Positions 53,078-62,746 of a stretch of DNA of 64,000 bases are shown piece after piece. The notes under the pieces were generated by a model that saw nothing but the letters and a program-made list of their open reading frames with translations, was not told the DNA's origin and ran no database searches. The position numbers and the translations under genes are program-made. Within the stretch, counting starts at the first letter, position 1. Each line of letters starts with the position of its first letter. This DNA comes from an uncultured Dorea sp. Lineage in GTDB: Bacteria > Bacillota > Clostridia > Lachnospirales > Lachnospiraceae. The DNA is taken from positions 1 through 64,000 of the forward strand of contig CAJURK010000007.1 of assembly GCA_910588745.1 (NCBI GenBank), given 5' to 3'.

Positions 53078-54006
53078 AGCAGTCTGAAAGGCAGGAATAT
53101 GAAGAAATTACGGTAAACGGAATCACATATCGTTTGTCTGAGGAGGGCGGCCTAAGAAGTGCGCTGGTCGTTTCCTGCGGGGATTTAGAGGGCGTGGTGG
53201 TGATTCCGGAGGAGATGGAAGGGCATAAGGTGACAGGTCTTGCACCCTATGCCTTTTCTGCAAAAAGGATTGCGGGCCTTGTTCTGCCCGTTTCGCTGCG
53301 CAGCGCAGGCAGATATGTGTTTTACCGATGTTTTGCCTTAGAGAGGCTTATATTTTGCGATACGTTTACCGATATTGGCGCGGGGGCGTTTACCGGATGC
53401 CGGTTAAAGGAGCTGGAGATAGACTTCTATCAGGGAGAACAGTCCTGCCTGAAATTCATTGTAGACGAGATCCGGTACGCGCTGTGGGCGACGCTGCGCT
53501 ACCACCGTTTGGACGGCCGGGTGGAGACCGCGAAGGTCGTGTTTCCGGAGCATTACGAGGAAGCGGTGGAGAATACGCCGGCAAGGATCGTGGAAACCCA
53601 TTATCACGGCGCGGGCGGTTATTATAGGCAGAGCTTTTATAATAGAGAGCTTAATTTTAGGGAATACGACGCTTTATTTCCGCTGGCCCTTGCCCAGGAG
53701 GACGAGGAAATCCTGGCGGACATTGCCGGATACCGCCTGCGGTTTCCTTATCGTTTGGAGAAGAAGGCGGAGGAGAATTATTTCGAATATCTTGCCGGGC
53801 ATATGAAGCAGGCCGGCCGGCAGAGCGTGGCGCGGGAGGATTTGGATATGCTGCGCTTTTTTGGAGAAAGGAAGCTTTGGAGCCGGGAGGCGCTAAATCA
53901 GGCGATCGAGACCGCTTCGGAGGAAAAGAAGCTGGAAGCGCTGGCTCTATTAATGGAGCAGAAGCGAAACCTATTTCCCGGCAGAAGGAAAACGTTTGAT
54001 TTGTAG
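53074..54006 (+). CDS. Cytoplasmic BspA-type leucine-rich repeat protein
   Basis: A 310-residue protein with an N-terminal block of LRR_5/BspA-like repeats (about 40-125, IPEEMEGHKVTGLAPYAFS, LPVSLRSAGRYVFYRC). A C-terminal region of about 180 residues follows, helical and charged, without a recognised family. Unlike most BspA proteins it has no signal peptide and so should stay in the cell, where the repeats could recruit a protein to the MoxR/VWA machinery encoded next. It overlaps the DUF3783 gene by four bases. Confidence 0.75.
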   Translation: MKQSERQEYEEITVNGITYRLSEEGGLRSALVVSCGDLEGVVVIPEEMEGHKVTGLAPYAFSAKRIAGLVLPVSLRSAGRYVFYRCFALERLIFCDTFTDIGAGAFTGCRLKELEIDFYQGEQSCLKFIVDEIRYALWATLRYHRLDGRVETAKVVFPEHYEEAVENTPARIVETHYHGAGGYYRQSFYNRELNFREYDALFPLALAQEDEEILADIAGYRLRFPYRLEKKAEENYFEYLAGHMKQAGRQSVAREDLDMLRFFGERKLWSREALNQAIETASEEKKLEALALLMEQKRNLFPGRRKTFDL

Positions 54007-54056
54007 CTATCCGGTTTTTCGCATGAAAGACGGAACATTGGAAGGACAGAAACGGA

Positions 54057-55373
54057 ATGGACAAGCATATAGCGGAGAATCTGGAGCGGGCCTGCCGGTC
54101 AATTCTTGTAAATACAAGGAATGAGTTGTATCTTAAGATGCGTTTTCTGGATGTGGCGCTGTCTTCGTTTATTTATATCATGGATTGGGATATTTACCGG
54201 ATGGGAACGGATGGGATACAGATGCAGTACCATCCGAAGGACTTGGGGGGACTGTACCGGGAGGACCGGGTTATGGTGAACAGGCTTTACCTTCATACGG
54301 TACTGCACTGTATTTTCAGGCACTTAATCCGGAGGAATGGGAGAGAAAAGGAATTGTGGGATCTTTCCTGTAATATTGCGGTGGAATCCGTTGTTGACAG
54401 CATGAACCACCGGGCGGTAAGAAAGGCAAAAAGCTGGACGAGACAGGATATTTACCGAAAGCTGGAGGAGCGGATGCAGGTCTTGACGGCAGAGAAGATT
54501 TACGCCGCGCTTATCAGGATGGAGCTTCCGAGACGAAAGCTTTTACAGCTTATGGAGGAATTTAATATTGACGACCACGGACTTTGGCCGGATGAGGACG
54601 ATCAGGATAAGAAGCAGGAGATCGAGAACAGATGGAACAGGCAGGCGGAACAGATGGAGACGGATATGGAGACCTTTTCCAAAGAAAGCGTCCCGGATTC
54701 CGGCAGCTTACTGAAGCAGGTCAGGGTAGAGAATAAGGAACGGTATGATTACCGGCAGTTTCTGCGGAAATTTTCTGCGCTGCGGGAGGAATTGCACGTG
54801 GACGAGGACAGCTTTGACTATGGGTTTTACAGCTATGGGCTGAGGTTCTACGGCAATATGCCGCTGATTGAGCCGCAGGAGTGGAAAGAGGAGAGAAAGA
54901 TTGAGGAATTTGTCATTGTGATAGATACTTCTATGTCCTGCTCCGGGGAACTGGTTAAGAGGTTTCTGGAAGAGACGTATTCGGCGCTTAGTGAGAATAA
55001 CAGCTTTTTCAGAAAAGTAAATATCCATATCCTTCAGTGTGACGAGCAGGTCAAAGAAGACCGTAAGATTACCTGCGGGGAAGAATTGAAGCGGTATATG
55101 GAAGAGTTGACGCTAAAGGGCGGGGGCGGAACGGATTTCAGGCCGGCCTTTTCCTATGTGGAGGATTTACTGAAACGAGGAGAGCTTAGCGGGCTGAAAG
55201 GGTTGATATATTTTACCGACGGGCGGGGAATATACCCGGCCAAGAAACCTCCTTATCAGACAGCCTTTGCGTTTGTGAGGGAAGATTATGAGGATGTGGA
55301 TGTTCCGGCATGGGCAATCAAGCTGATATTGGGAGAAGAAGATCTGGAACCGTATGTATCGGATCATAAATGA
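54057..55373 (+). CDS. VWA-like (DUF2201-type) protein
   Basis: A 438-residue soluble protein. The N-terminal helical domain resembles DUF2201 (VNRLYLHTVLHCIFRHL with the histidine pair). The middle region is acidic and charged. The C-terminal von Willebrand A-like domain has the metal-site residues in VIDTSMSCSGEL (about 290), the threonine in GGGGTDFRPAF, and an aspartate in YFTDGRG. It pairs with the MoxR ATPase that begins 11 bases after its stop. MoxR/VWA pairs act as chaperones that insert metals or remodel complexes. Confidence 0.85.
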   Translation: MDKHIAENLERACRSILVNTRNELYLKMRFLDVALSSFIYIMDWDIYRMGTDGIQMQYHPKDLGGLYREDRVMVNRLYLHTVLHCIFRHLIRRNGREKELWDLSCNIAVESVVDSMNHRAVRKAKSWTRQDIYRKLEERMQVLTAEKIYAALIRMELPRRKLLQLMEEFNIDDHGLWPDEDDQDKKQEIENRWNRQAEQMETDMETFSKESVPDSGSLLKQVRVENKERYDYRQFLRKFSALREELHVDEDSFDYGFYSYGLRFYGNMPLIEPQEWKEERKIEEFVIVIDTSMSCSGELVKRFLEETYSALSENNSFFRKVNIHILQCDEQVKEDRKITCGEELKRYMEELTLKGGGGTDFRPAFSYVEDLLKRGELSGLKGLIYFTDGRGIYPAKKPPYQTAFAFVREDYEDVDVPAWAIKLILGEEDLEPYVSDHK

Positions 55374-55384
55374 GGAGGCAGAAC

Positions 55385-56887
55385 ATGGATATTAAGCGGG
55401 CAAAACAGGAAATTATCGATGCGGTGAAGGCATATCTGATCCGGGATGAAGACGGAGAGTATCTGATTCCGTCTATCCGTCAGCGTCCGATCCTTCTTAT
55501 GGGTCCTCCGGGAATTGGAAAGACCCAGATTATGGAGCAGATCGCGCGGGAATGTAAAATCGGACTGGTGGCCTATACGATTACCCATCATACCAGACAG
55601 AGCGCGGTAGGTCTTCCTTTTATCCGGGAAAAGAATTTCGGCGGAAAGACTTTTTCGGTAACGGAGTATACCATGAGTGAGATTATTGCGTCTGTGTATG
55701 AAAAAATGGAGCAGACCGGGCTTTCCGAGGGCATTTTATTTATTGATGAAATAAACTGTGTATCGGAAACGCTGGCGCCGGCTATGCTCCAATTTCTGCA
55801 GTGCAAGACGTTCGGTAATCAGAAAGTACCGGAAGGTTGGCTGATCGTAGCGGCGGGTAATCCTCCGGAGTATAACAAGTCTGTACGGGAATTTGATACG
55901 GTGACTTTAGACCGGCTTAAGATGATCGAGGTGGAGGCAGATTACAAGGTGTGGAGGGAATATGCCTATCAGGCCGGGATTTACCCGGCGATCCTCTCTT
56001 ATCTGGAAATCCGCAGAGAATATTTTTACCGGATAGAGACCACTGTGGACGGGAAGATATTTGTGACGGCCAGAGGCTGGGAAGATCTGTCCCAGTTTTT
56101 GTATGCCTGTGAAAAAATCGGAAAAAAGGCCGACCGGGAGGTTGTGCATCAGTATATCCAGCATTGGACCATAGCGAAGGACTTTGCAAATTACCTGGAG
56201 CTTTATGAAAAGTATAAAAAGGATTACGGTCTTGATCGGATTGTGGAAGGACTTTGCAGCGACGCGGTGTTTGAGCGCGTCAAGTGGGCGGCTTTTGACG
56301 AGAGGCTGAGCATTGTGGGATTGCTGACAGGGAAACTGAACGAGCTGTTTCGGGCGGCTTATGAGGAGGACGCCTATACGGCCAGATTGTTTGAGTATCT
56401 GAAACAATATAAGAACTGTGAGAATCTGGAGGAGGTCATAGCGCAGGCGCAGAATGATTATGAGAAGCTGAGGAAAGCGGAATTGCTATCCAGGCGGGAG
56501 AACCAGATTTGGCGCAGGGTAACGGATACGCTGGAGGAGTACCGGCTGCTGATCAGGAAAGAGCATCTGGATGCAGACGCAGCTTTCGGGCGGGTGCGGG
56601 AAGAATTCCAGAAAGCGGTTTCAGCCAGGGAAAGGTTTTGCGACAAGGCGTCGGAAGGTCTGGAACATGGTTTTGATTTTATGGAGAGGGCGTTCGGGGA
56701 CAGCCAGGAGATGGTGTCTTTTGTGACGGAGCTTGGCGCCGGATGCTACAGTATCTGGTTTCTGCGGGAAAATGACTGCGATCGGTATTATAAATACAAC
56801 AAAGGCCTCCTGCTTGACGAGAGGCAGGAAGCCGTCTTAAAGCAGCTCGACGAGCTGGAACAAAGTCTGGAAAGAGGGTTCAAATAG
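55385..56887 (+). CDS. MoxR-type AAA ATPase
   Basis: A 500-residue AAA+ ATPase. Walker A is LLMGPPGIGKTQ (about 41-52), Walker B is ILFIDEINCV, sensor 1 is in VAAGNPPEYNKS, and an arginine finger region follows. The C-terminal 270 residues are helical with coiled-coil character (QNDYEKLRKAELLSRRE), longer than in a minimal MoxR of about 320 residues. The start at 55385 follows GAGGAGG. It is the motor partner of the VWA-like protein upstream. It converges on the permease gene at 56880 with an 8-base 3' overlap. Confidence 0.9.
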   Translation: MDIKRAKQEIIDAVKAYLIRDEDGEYLIPSIRQRPILLMGPPGIGKTQIMEQIARECKIGLVAYTITHHTRQSAVGLPFIREKNFGGKTFSVTEYTMSEIIASVYEKMEQTGLSEGILFIDEINCVSETLAPAMLQFLQCKTFGNQKVPEGWLIVAAGNPPEYNKSVREFDTVTLDRLKMIEVEADYKVWREYAYQAGIYPAILSYLEIRREYFYRIETTVDGKIFVTARGWEDLSQFLYACEKIGKKADREVVHQYIQHWTIAKDFANYLELYEKYKKDYGLDRIVEGLCSDAVFERVKWAAFDERLSIVGLLTGKLNELFRAAYEEDAYTARLFEYLKQYKNCENLEEVIAQAQNDYEKLRKAELLSRRENQIWRRVTDTLEEYRLLIRKEHLDADAAFGRVREEFQKAVSARERFCDKASEGLEHGFDFMERAFGDSQEMVSFVTELGAGCYSIWFLRENDCDRYYKYNKGLLLDERQEAVLKQLDELEQSLERGFK

Positions 56888-57719
56888 AAAGGATCACTCC
56901 GGAGATAACGGCGGTTAGGTATAAAAGACCTGCGACCGCCAGGTTTTCCCGGAGATTTTTATTGACCCGGAACAAAACGATCAGTCCCATGCCGGCATTG
57001 GTACACAGCCCTGCAATGACGGAGGCGAAGGAGAGCGTTCCGCTCAAATACAGCTCTGTCAGCAGCACGGAAGCGGCGCAGTTCGGTATAAAACCGATTA
57101 CCGCCGTCAGGAAAGGCTGCAGGAGGCTGCCGTTTAACAGGAATGCGGAGATTGCATCCGTACCGGCCAGCGCGATCAGGAGGTTTAAAATTCCCGAGCA
57201 TACAAAAATATATGCAAACAGCCGGAAGGTGTGGTTCAGCGCAGGCCGTACAATTCCGCGGCGGCTGTGGCATCCGCAGTTGCGGCACAGATCCTCAATG
57301 TGCTTTGCATAAGAGAACCTTCGGGCAAATATAAGGTCTGCCAAAAATCCTGCCGCCAATGCGATCAGGACTTTGACTGCTAAGAGACGTCCGATAGCGC
57401 CTGCATTGCCGGGATGTCCCATCAGGATAATTATGGCTTCGTCCGAGGTCGAAAGGAAAACGGCAAGCAGCGTTCCGACGGAAATTACGCCGCCGGAATA
57501 GAGATTTGCGGCCATAACGGAAAAACCGCACTGAGGTACGCAGCCCAAAAGAGCGCCTGCGGCGGGTCCGGACTTTTTTAGCGAAGTCAGCATATTGTTG
57601 ATCCATGACGCGGAGCAGTGTTCCAGAGCCTCCATCAGAAGGAATGCGGCAAAAAGAAACGGCAGCATGCGGACGCTGTCCAGAATGGTATCCAAAAGTA
57701 CGTCTGAAAATAGGTTCAT
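56880..57719 (-). CDS. Putative heavy-metal/manganese-type permease (ArsP_2-like)
   Basis: A 279-residue membrane protein with about eight to ten hydrophobic segments in two related halves, each with a Pro-x-Cys core: LGCVPQCGFSVMAANLYSGG and IGFIPNCAASVLLTELYLSG. This matches the putative 10-TM heavy-metal exporter group, which is sometimes labelled an arsenic or manganese transporter. A cytoplasmic loop has CRNCGCH, which could bind metal. It is transcribed on its own from a minus-strand promoter. The substrate is not shown. Confidence 0.78.
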   Translation of the reverse strand: MNLFSDVLLDTILDSVRMLPFLFAAFLLMEALEHCSASWINNMLTSLKKSGPAAGALLGCVPQCGFSVMAANLYSGGVISVGTLLAVFLSTSDEAIIILMGHPGNAGAIGRLLAVKVLIALAAGFLADLIFARRFSYAKHIEDLCRNCGCHSRRGIVRPALNHTFRLFAYIFVCSGILNLLIALAGTDAISAFLLNGSLLQPFLTAVIGFIPNCAASVLLTELYLSGTLSFASVIAGLCTNAGMGLIVLFRVNKNLRENLAVAGLLYLTAVISGVILSI

Positions 57720-57773
57720 AGCTATCTGCCTCTGTATTAGGAATGATGATTTTATCAGTAAATAATAAAAACT

Positions 57774-57802
57774 ATCTTAGCAAGTTACCGTGTGGATGTC
57801 AA
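57774..57802 (-). promoter_or_regulatory. Sigma-A promoter of the heavy-metal-type permease
   Basis: On the minus strand, TTGACA (57797-57802) and TAAGAT (57774-57779) are 17 bases apart, 55 bases before the permease start. Confidence 0.65.
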
Positions 57803-58053
57803 GTTTTAAGTTTCCGAAAGCAGTGGATTTTGTCTCTGCTAAACGCGTCCTGTCAATACCCATACGGCATGTGTCCGCCGCGGCCGGCGGCGGTTCGATG
57901 TTTTTTAATGGTATTGAGAAGGGGGAACCGCTGCGGGAGGAAGCGGCCGGATAGAAAATAAATAAGTTTTATTCTTGACGCATATATGATATACTGTCTT
58001 ATGTGAATAAAAGGAAAATGCCGCGGGACTTGCGGCGGAAAGAGGAGGAACGG
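57803..58053. other. Intergenic region before the AGCS symporter
   Basis: No gene is supportable here. TTGACG at 57975 and TATACT at 57990 are too close together to be one promoter, so the symporter promoter is not resolved. GAGGAGG near 58042 is the symporter's ribosome binding site. Confidence 0.4.
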
Positions 58054-59463
58054 ATGGGGATCAATGATATTCTGACAAAGATCAATGATGTGATGTATAC
58101 CTACATATTGATTATTATGCTGGCGGCGGCAGGGATTTATTTTACAGTGAGGACCAGAGCCGTCCAGCTCCGTCTGCTGAAAGACGGGCTGAAGTCGATG
58201 CTTGAGAAGAACAATGAGGTGGGAGAGGATGGCCGGAAGAAAGTATCGTCTTTCCAGGCGCTGATGATTTCCACCGCTTCTCGGGTGGGGACAGGCAATA
58301 TTGCGGGCATTGCTACGGCGATTGCGGCGGGCGGCCCGGGAGCGGTATTCTGGATGTGGCTGATGGCGGCGCTTGGAGGCGCTTCTGCATTTATCGAGAG
58401 TACGCTGGCTCAGATTTACAAGATTAAGAAGGATGGAGTTTTCCGCGGAGGCCCGTCGTATTACATGGAGCGGGCGCTGGGAAAAAGATGGATGGGAGTG
58501 CTGTTTTCGGTACTGCTGATTATCTGCTTTGCGTATGGGTTTAACGGCCTGCAGTCATACAATATGTCTTCTTCTCTGGAGTACTATATCCAAAATTATT
58601 CTCAGACAAGGATTCCGATGGTTGTGGGGCTGATACTGGCGGTTTTGACGGGCTTCGTAATCTGGGGAGGCGTTCATAGAATCGGATTCATTACTTCTGT
58701 GATTGTTCCGGTTATGGCGTGCTGCTATATCTTACTCGGCTTTATTACGATGATCATCCATGCCGCGGAGCTTCCAAAGGTATTTGCGGTGATATTCGAG
58801 AATGCGTTTCATTTCCGGGCGGCGGCAGGAGGCATGGCGGGAAGCGCCGTGGTGATCGGTATTAAGCGTGGATTGTTTTCCAACGAAGCCGGTATGGGAA
58901 GCGCGCCCAATGCGTCGGCGTCCGCGGATGTAGACCATCCGGTAACGCAGGGGCTTGTGCAGGTAATTTCCGTATTTATTGACACGCTGCTGATTTGTTC
59001 CAGTACGGCCATGATGCTGCTGGCATCCGGCGTTCAGGGCGAGAGCGGCGTACTGGATGGAATTCCCTATGTGCAGGCGGCGATAAAAGCAAATGTGGGA
59101 ACCTGGGGGATCCATTTTATCACGTTCTCAATCTTTGCGTTTGCGTTCAGCAGCCTGATTGGAAACTACTATTATGCGGAGTCCAATATTCTGTTCATAA
59201 AAGATAACAAATTGCTGCTGAATATATTCCGCGCTACCTGTTGTGGCGTGGTGTTTCTTGGCGCGCAGGCAGACTTTGGACTGGTGTGGAATATTGCGGA
59301 TATAACCATGGGGGCTATGGCAATCGTGAATATTATTGCGATTTTCCTGTTAGGAGGAATCGCGATGAAAGCGCTGGGCGACTATGAAGAACAGAAAAAG
59401 CAGGGAAAGAGGCCGGTATTTAAAGGAGAAGATATTGGTATAAAAGATACGGTATGGAAATAG
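58054..59463 (+). CDS. Sodium:alanine symporter (AGCS family)
   Basis: A 469-residue membrane protein with about eleven transmembrane helices. The family signature lies at about residues 75-105 (SRVGTGNIAGIATAIAAGGP, then FWMWLMAALGGASAFIESTL), with GGPSYYMERALGKRW and RGLFSNEAGMGSAPNASAS downstream. Members import alanine or glycine with sodium. The start at 58054 follows AGAGGAGG; the frame is open from 58003 without a ribosome binding site. It is a single gene between the heavy-metal-type permease and rubredoxin. Confidence 0.95.
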   Translation: MGINDILTKINDVMYTYILIIMLAAAGIYFTVRTRAVQLRLLKDGLKSMLEKNNEVGEDGRKKVSSFQALMISTASRVGTGNIAGIATAIAAGGPGAVFWMWLMAALGGASAFIESTLAQIYKIKKDGVFRGGPSYYMERALGKRWMGVLFSVLLIICFAYGFNGLQSYNMSSSLEYYIQNYSQTRIPMVVGLILAVLTGFVIWGGVHRIGFITSVIVPVMACCYILLGFITMIIHAAELPKVFAVIFENAFHFRAAAGGMAGSAVVIGIKRGLFSNEAGMGSAPNASASADVDHPVTQGLVQVISVFIDTLLICSSTAMMLLASGVQGESGVLDGIPYVQAAIKANVGTWGIHFITFSIFAFAFSSLIGNYYYAESNILFIKDNKLLLNIFRATCCGVVFLGAQADFGLVWNIADITMGAMAIVNIIAIFLLGGIAMKALGDYEEQKKQGKRPVFKGEDIGIKDTVWK

Positions 59464-59579
59464 AGTTTTCGATTTGCATAAATTTATAGATTGTCGAAAG
59501 TATATAGAAAAAGATTTTTGCATATGCTATAATGCCTATAGTCAAAAAAGATGTAAGAAGTCCACGTTGACAAAGAAAC

Positions 59580-59627
59580 GAATCCCTCGGCCGTACTGCA
59601 ATACAGTCGGGGGATTCTTCTTTTCTT
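59580..59627. terminator. Bidirectional terminator between symporter and rubredoxin
   Basis: A hairpin with outer arms GAATCCC/GGGATTC (59580-59617, with inner pairing) is followed on the plus strand by TTCTTTTCTTC. On the minus strand GTTTCTTTG follows, so it can serve both converging genes. Confidence 0.65.
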
Positions 59628-59687
59628 CTCGTCTTTGTATCATCTGCTTGAAATATATTTGTATCCTTATATGGTTTCACGCTTATC

Positions 59688-59846
59688 CTACATTTCTACA
59701 AACACATCTTTTCCCAGTCCGCAGATGGGACACACCCAGTCGTCCGGGATGTCTTCAAAGGCGGTGCCGGGTTCGATTCCGCCGTCCGGGTCGCCGATTT
59801 CCGGGTCATAGATATAGCCGCATGGTTCGCATAGATATTTTTTCAT
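59688..59846 (-). CDS. Rubredoxin
   Basis: A complete 52-residue rubredoxin, the small electron carrier with one iron held by four cysteines. They are here in CEPCGYIYDP (Cys6, Cys9) and WVCPICGLGKDVF (Cys39, Cys42), with the conserved aromatic and acidic residues between. GGAGG lies correctly before the start on the minus strand. It is a single gene and probably serves anaerobic oxygen or peroxide detoxification or flavoprotein electron transfer. Its partner is not in this window. Confidence 0.95.
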   Translation of the reverse strand: MKKYLCEPCGYIYDPEIGDPDGGIEPGTAFEDIPDDWVCPICGLGKDVFVEM

Positions 59847-59904
59847 GATCATTTCCTCCTGCTTGAATATAGAGTTTAGTATATGCGCGGGGAGGAAAAA
59901 ACAT

Positions 59905-62739
59905 TCATGAAGTATTCTTTGTATCCGATCCCGGGTTCTGTACGATGGATACGATAATATAGCATAACTCCGCGTCGTTTACCAATATGCCGAAGGGTTC
60001 TGCTAATATGGGAATATGCTTCTTTAACAGCAGAAACAGGGATTCATGTTTCTTTATATATTCCTCTTCCTGGTCAAAAACCACCTTTTTGCCGCAGATA
60101 CAGCGCTCAAGCATAAATCCCAGATGAAGCAGGAGCGTTAGATGCAGCGACCGGTTTTCGGCAATTTGCGGCAGATTTAGTGCAGACAGAAACTGCTCGG
60201 AGTACTGTACGGAAGCGGAAGGATTTAGGTACATCACATTTTCAGACAGGAATTTTAAACATTCTTCCTGAACGGTTTCTGGCTGCTCCGGGGAAGAAGG
60301 ATGCGCGGCGTGTTTTACGGCGTTCATTAGAAAGTCAATAAAATACTGTTTTCCCATGGGAGAGATTAGGCTGGATATATGAAAAAAGGGGATGTCCATG
60401 GGAACTTCCATATTGCCTACGCATGCCAGCAGCTGGAACTTAGAGCAGATTGCCTGGTACTCCGGCGAGCGATTGTTCATATCGGACAGGGAAACGGCCA
60501 ATACCTGAATACCGATGATATTCTGTTCATGAAGCTCCTGCTCAATCATTGCCTGGAAAGCGATGCTGGTACCCAGGCCGGATGCGCACATGGTCAGAAT
60601 GGCAGGCTCTTTTACATCGGACTTGTTGCAGGGAAGTTCCGTTGGTTTGTTTATCATATAGCTGTTGTATACCGCGTTAATATTGGCGTCTCTGCTGAGC
60701 AGAGTCCGGGTAATGTCCAGCGCCATCAGTGTTGTTACGTTGGGAATCGCGCGGACGGGAATCCCGGTTTCCAACGTAAGTTTTTCGTCGAAGGTGGTAA
60801 GGGAACCCATATCCACCAGAAGGAGCGCACCCTTTGAGGGACTGGAAGTCATTACTTCCCGGAGTACGTTCTGGTAGGTGTCCGGAATATTTTGTTCCAG
60901 GGGAACATCCACGGCTTTTACCAAGTTGCATTCCATTAGGCGGTTGCAGACGTTGGCAATGCTGGAGGCAGTGCTTGCGCCGTGAGCTACGATAATGAGG
61001 CCGGGCCGCTCCTGATAGGATGTATTGTGCATATTGGAAAGAATGAGCGCTACCAGGTATTCTTCATCTCTGGAAATATGGAGTCCAAAATGGTTTTCAA
61101 AGCGGGAGACGATGAGCCTTGCCGCCTCAATTTCTTTGGAAGCGGTCTGTTTCAGCGTGGAAATCTCTTTTTCGGTGATGCTTTTGCGGGAGGCCATTCG
61201 TTCCAGCAGGAACTTGAAATGAAAGGAAAGAACCAGGATATTTTTCTGGTTCACTTCCAAGCCGAGCCCGGCGAAGGTTTCCTGCGCCGCGTCAGTGGCA
61301 AAATCCACCACGTCTTCTCCCACCACTTTGTACAGCTCTTCCTTGTGGAGGTTCTGGTTGTAGTAACGTTTCAGGATATTATCGCAGTACGACTGGATGT
61401 CGGAGGACAGTTCTTCGTTCATCTGCTGACTGGAGTAGCCCATGGAGGAGTACGTATCAATGCGCTGCATCAGATTGCGGTAGGTCTCTTCGTCGTAATA
61501 TTTATTTGAGTGGCAGGGTTTGCTGTCCGCAGAGAAAATCGTGTATTTCGTCTCGTACCGGCTGGGAAAGGATAAAGTCTTTCCGGATACATTCTGGTAA
61601 TAGTAGTCTTTAATGGCGGGAGACAGCAGGTCAAAAGAAACCATAAGTTCCTCCTGGCTGCTGGTGTTGTTCAGATAGGATCTTGCGCATAGAACTTTAA
61701 TCTCGGAAGATAGCTGCCCGATATTTTCTGTAAATGGATAAGCGCACAGAGCCTTAACGATCCTGGTGGTTACCACATAGGATTTCAGGGTTGCGCTGGC
61801 TTCCCGGACAAAGATATGTTCTATGATGGCCAGTTTTTCTTCCACTTCTTTTTTCCGGTAGGGAGGCAGGGTAATGGTAAGAGGAATTCTGCGCGTAAAT
61901 GTTTTCAGCAGGACGTTCCTGGGATTTTCCGTGGTTGCGCCGATAATGCGTAAGGACGCCCTGCGCATATTGGAGGATTCCCCAAGCTTTCGGTAACATC
62001 CGGTATCCATCAGGTAGAAGAGAAGCTCCTGTCCCTCCGGAGGAAGCCGGTGAATCTCGTCCAGAAAAAGAATTCCGCCGTTTGCCTGTTCCACCAGTCC
62101 AGGGCTGTCTGAGACAGCTCCGGTAAAGGCGCCTTTGATATGCCCGAACAGATGGGACATCAGGAGTTGGGGATTGTGGTAGTAATCGGAACAATTGAAT
62201 TCGACAAAGGGAAAGTCTTTCTTTTTCTTTTTCAATATTTCCAGGCCGAAATTGTACATCGTGTGGGCAAACAGCGTTTTGCCGGTGCCGCTCTCGCCAA
62301 TCAGGAGCGTATGTAATCCGTTGGGAGGATAGATGATCGCAGCCTTAGCCTTTTCGATTTGGGTTTTGAGGCTGGCGCCGTGGCCGATCAGCCCGTCAAA
62401 AGCGTCCGCCGCATGTCCGGATCCGCTGATAGGAACAGCCGCGGCGAAAAATTCATCGATGGTATAGGTGGATTTAAAATCGCTTTTTGAAATGAATGAG
62501 CGCACTAAGTCAGCCGGGAAAAAGTGAACGGGCCGGCTGTCTATTTTTATCAGCAATTTCCGGGAAACCAGTTTGTTAAGGTAAGCGCTGGCGTTTGCGC
62601 GGTTTATATGAAACTCTGCTTCAATATCTGAGGCGGTTATGCCGCACAGCCGGTGGTTTGCCAGCATTTCCGTTAGTTTGTGTTCGTCGATATTCTGTAG
62701 GATATATTCAAATATTTTAGCTTCATTCATATCGTTCAC
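59905..62739 (-). CDS. LevR-type sigma-54-dependent PTS regulator
   Basis: A 944-residue transcription activator. It has an N-terminal winged helix (about 5-75) and a sigma-54 AAA+ domain (about 115-350) with Walker A GESGTGKT (148-155), the sigma-54 contact loop GAFTGA (203-208) and Walker B ILFLDE. A PTS regulation domain follows (about 450-575, His507 region), then an EIIA-mannose-like domain with His586 in IIVAHG. Next come a galactitol-EIIB-like domain with Cys718 in LTMCASGLGTS and a second PTS regulation domain at the end (about 840-935). PTS phosphorylation of these sites sets its activity. It lies seven bases after the EIIA gene, and sigma-54 promoters lie on both sides of the shared control region. 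Confidence 0.95.
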   Translation of the reverse strand: MNDMNEAKIFEYILQNIDEHKLTEMLANHRLCGITASDIEAEFHINRANASAYLNKLVSRKLLIKIDSRPVHFFPADLVRSFISKSDFKSTYTIDEFFAAAVPISGSGHAADAFDGLIGHGASLKTQIEKAKAAIIYPPNGLHTLLIGESGTGKTLFAHTMYNFGLEILKKKKKDFPFVEFNCSDYYHNPQLLMSHLFGHIKGAFTGAVSDSPGLVEQANGGILFLDEIHRLPPEGQELLFYLMDTGCYRKLGESSNMRRASLRIIGATTENPRNVLLKTFTRRIPLTITLPPYRKKEVEEKLAIIEHIFVREASATLKSYVVTTRIVKALCAYPFTENIGQLSSEIKVLCARSYLNNTSSQEELMVSFDLLSPAIKDYYYQNVSGKTLSFPSRYETKYTIFSADSKPCHSNKYYDEETYRNLMQRIDTYSSMGYSSQQMNEELSSDIQSYCDNILKRYYNQNLHKEELYKVVGEDVVDFATDAAQETFAGLGLEVNQKNILVLSFHFKFLLERMASRKSITEKEISTLKQTASKEIEAARLIVSRFENHFGLHISRDEEYLVALILSNMHNTSYQERPGLIIVAHGASTASSIANVCNRLMECNLVKAVDVPLEQNIPDTYQNVLREVMTSSPSKGALLLVDMGSLTTFDEKLTLETGIPVRAIPNVTTLMALDITRTLLSRDANINAVYNSYMINKPTELPCNKSDVKEPAILTMCASGLGTSIAFQAMIEQELHEQNIIGIQVLAVSLSDMNNRSPEYQAICSKFQLLACVGNMEVPMDIPFFHISSLISPMGKQYFIDFLMNAVKHAAHPSSPEQPETVQEECLKFLSENVMYLNPSASVQYSEQFLSALNLPQIAENRSLHLTLLLHLGFMLERCICGKKVVFDQEEEYIKKHESLFLLLKKHIPILAEPFGILVNDAELCYIIVSIVQNPGSDTKNTS

Positions 62740-62746
62740 AGGCCTT

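Noticed and set aside
60379..61509. Long open frames opposite the LevR-type gene
   Set aside because: They are antisense shadows of a clearly coding 944-residue gene and have no independent start signals.
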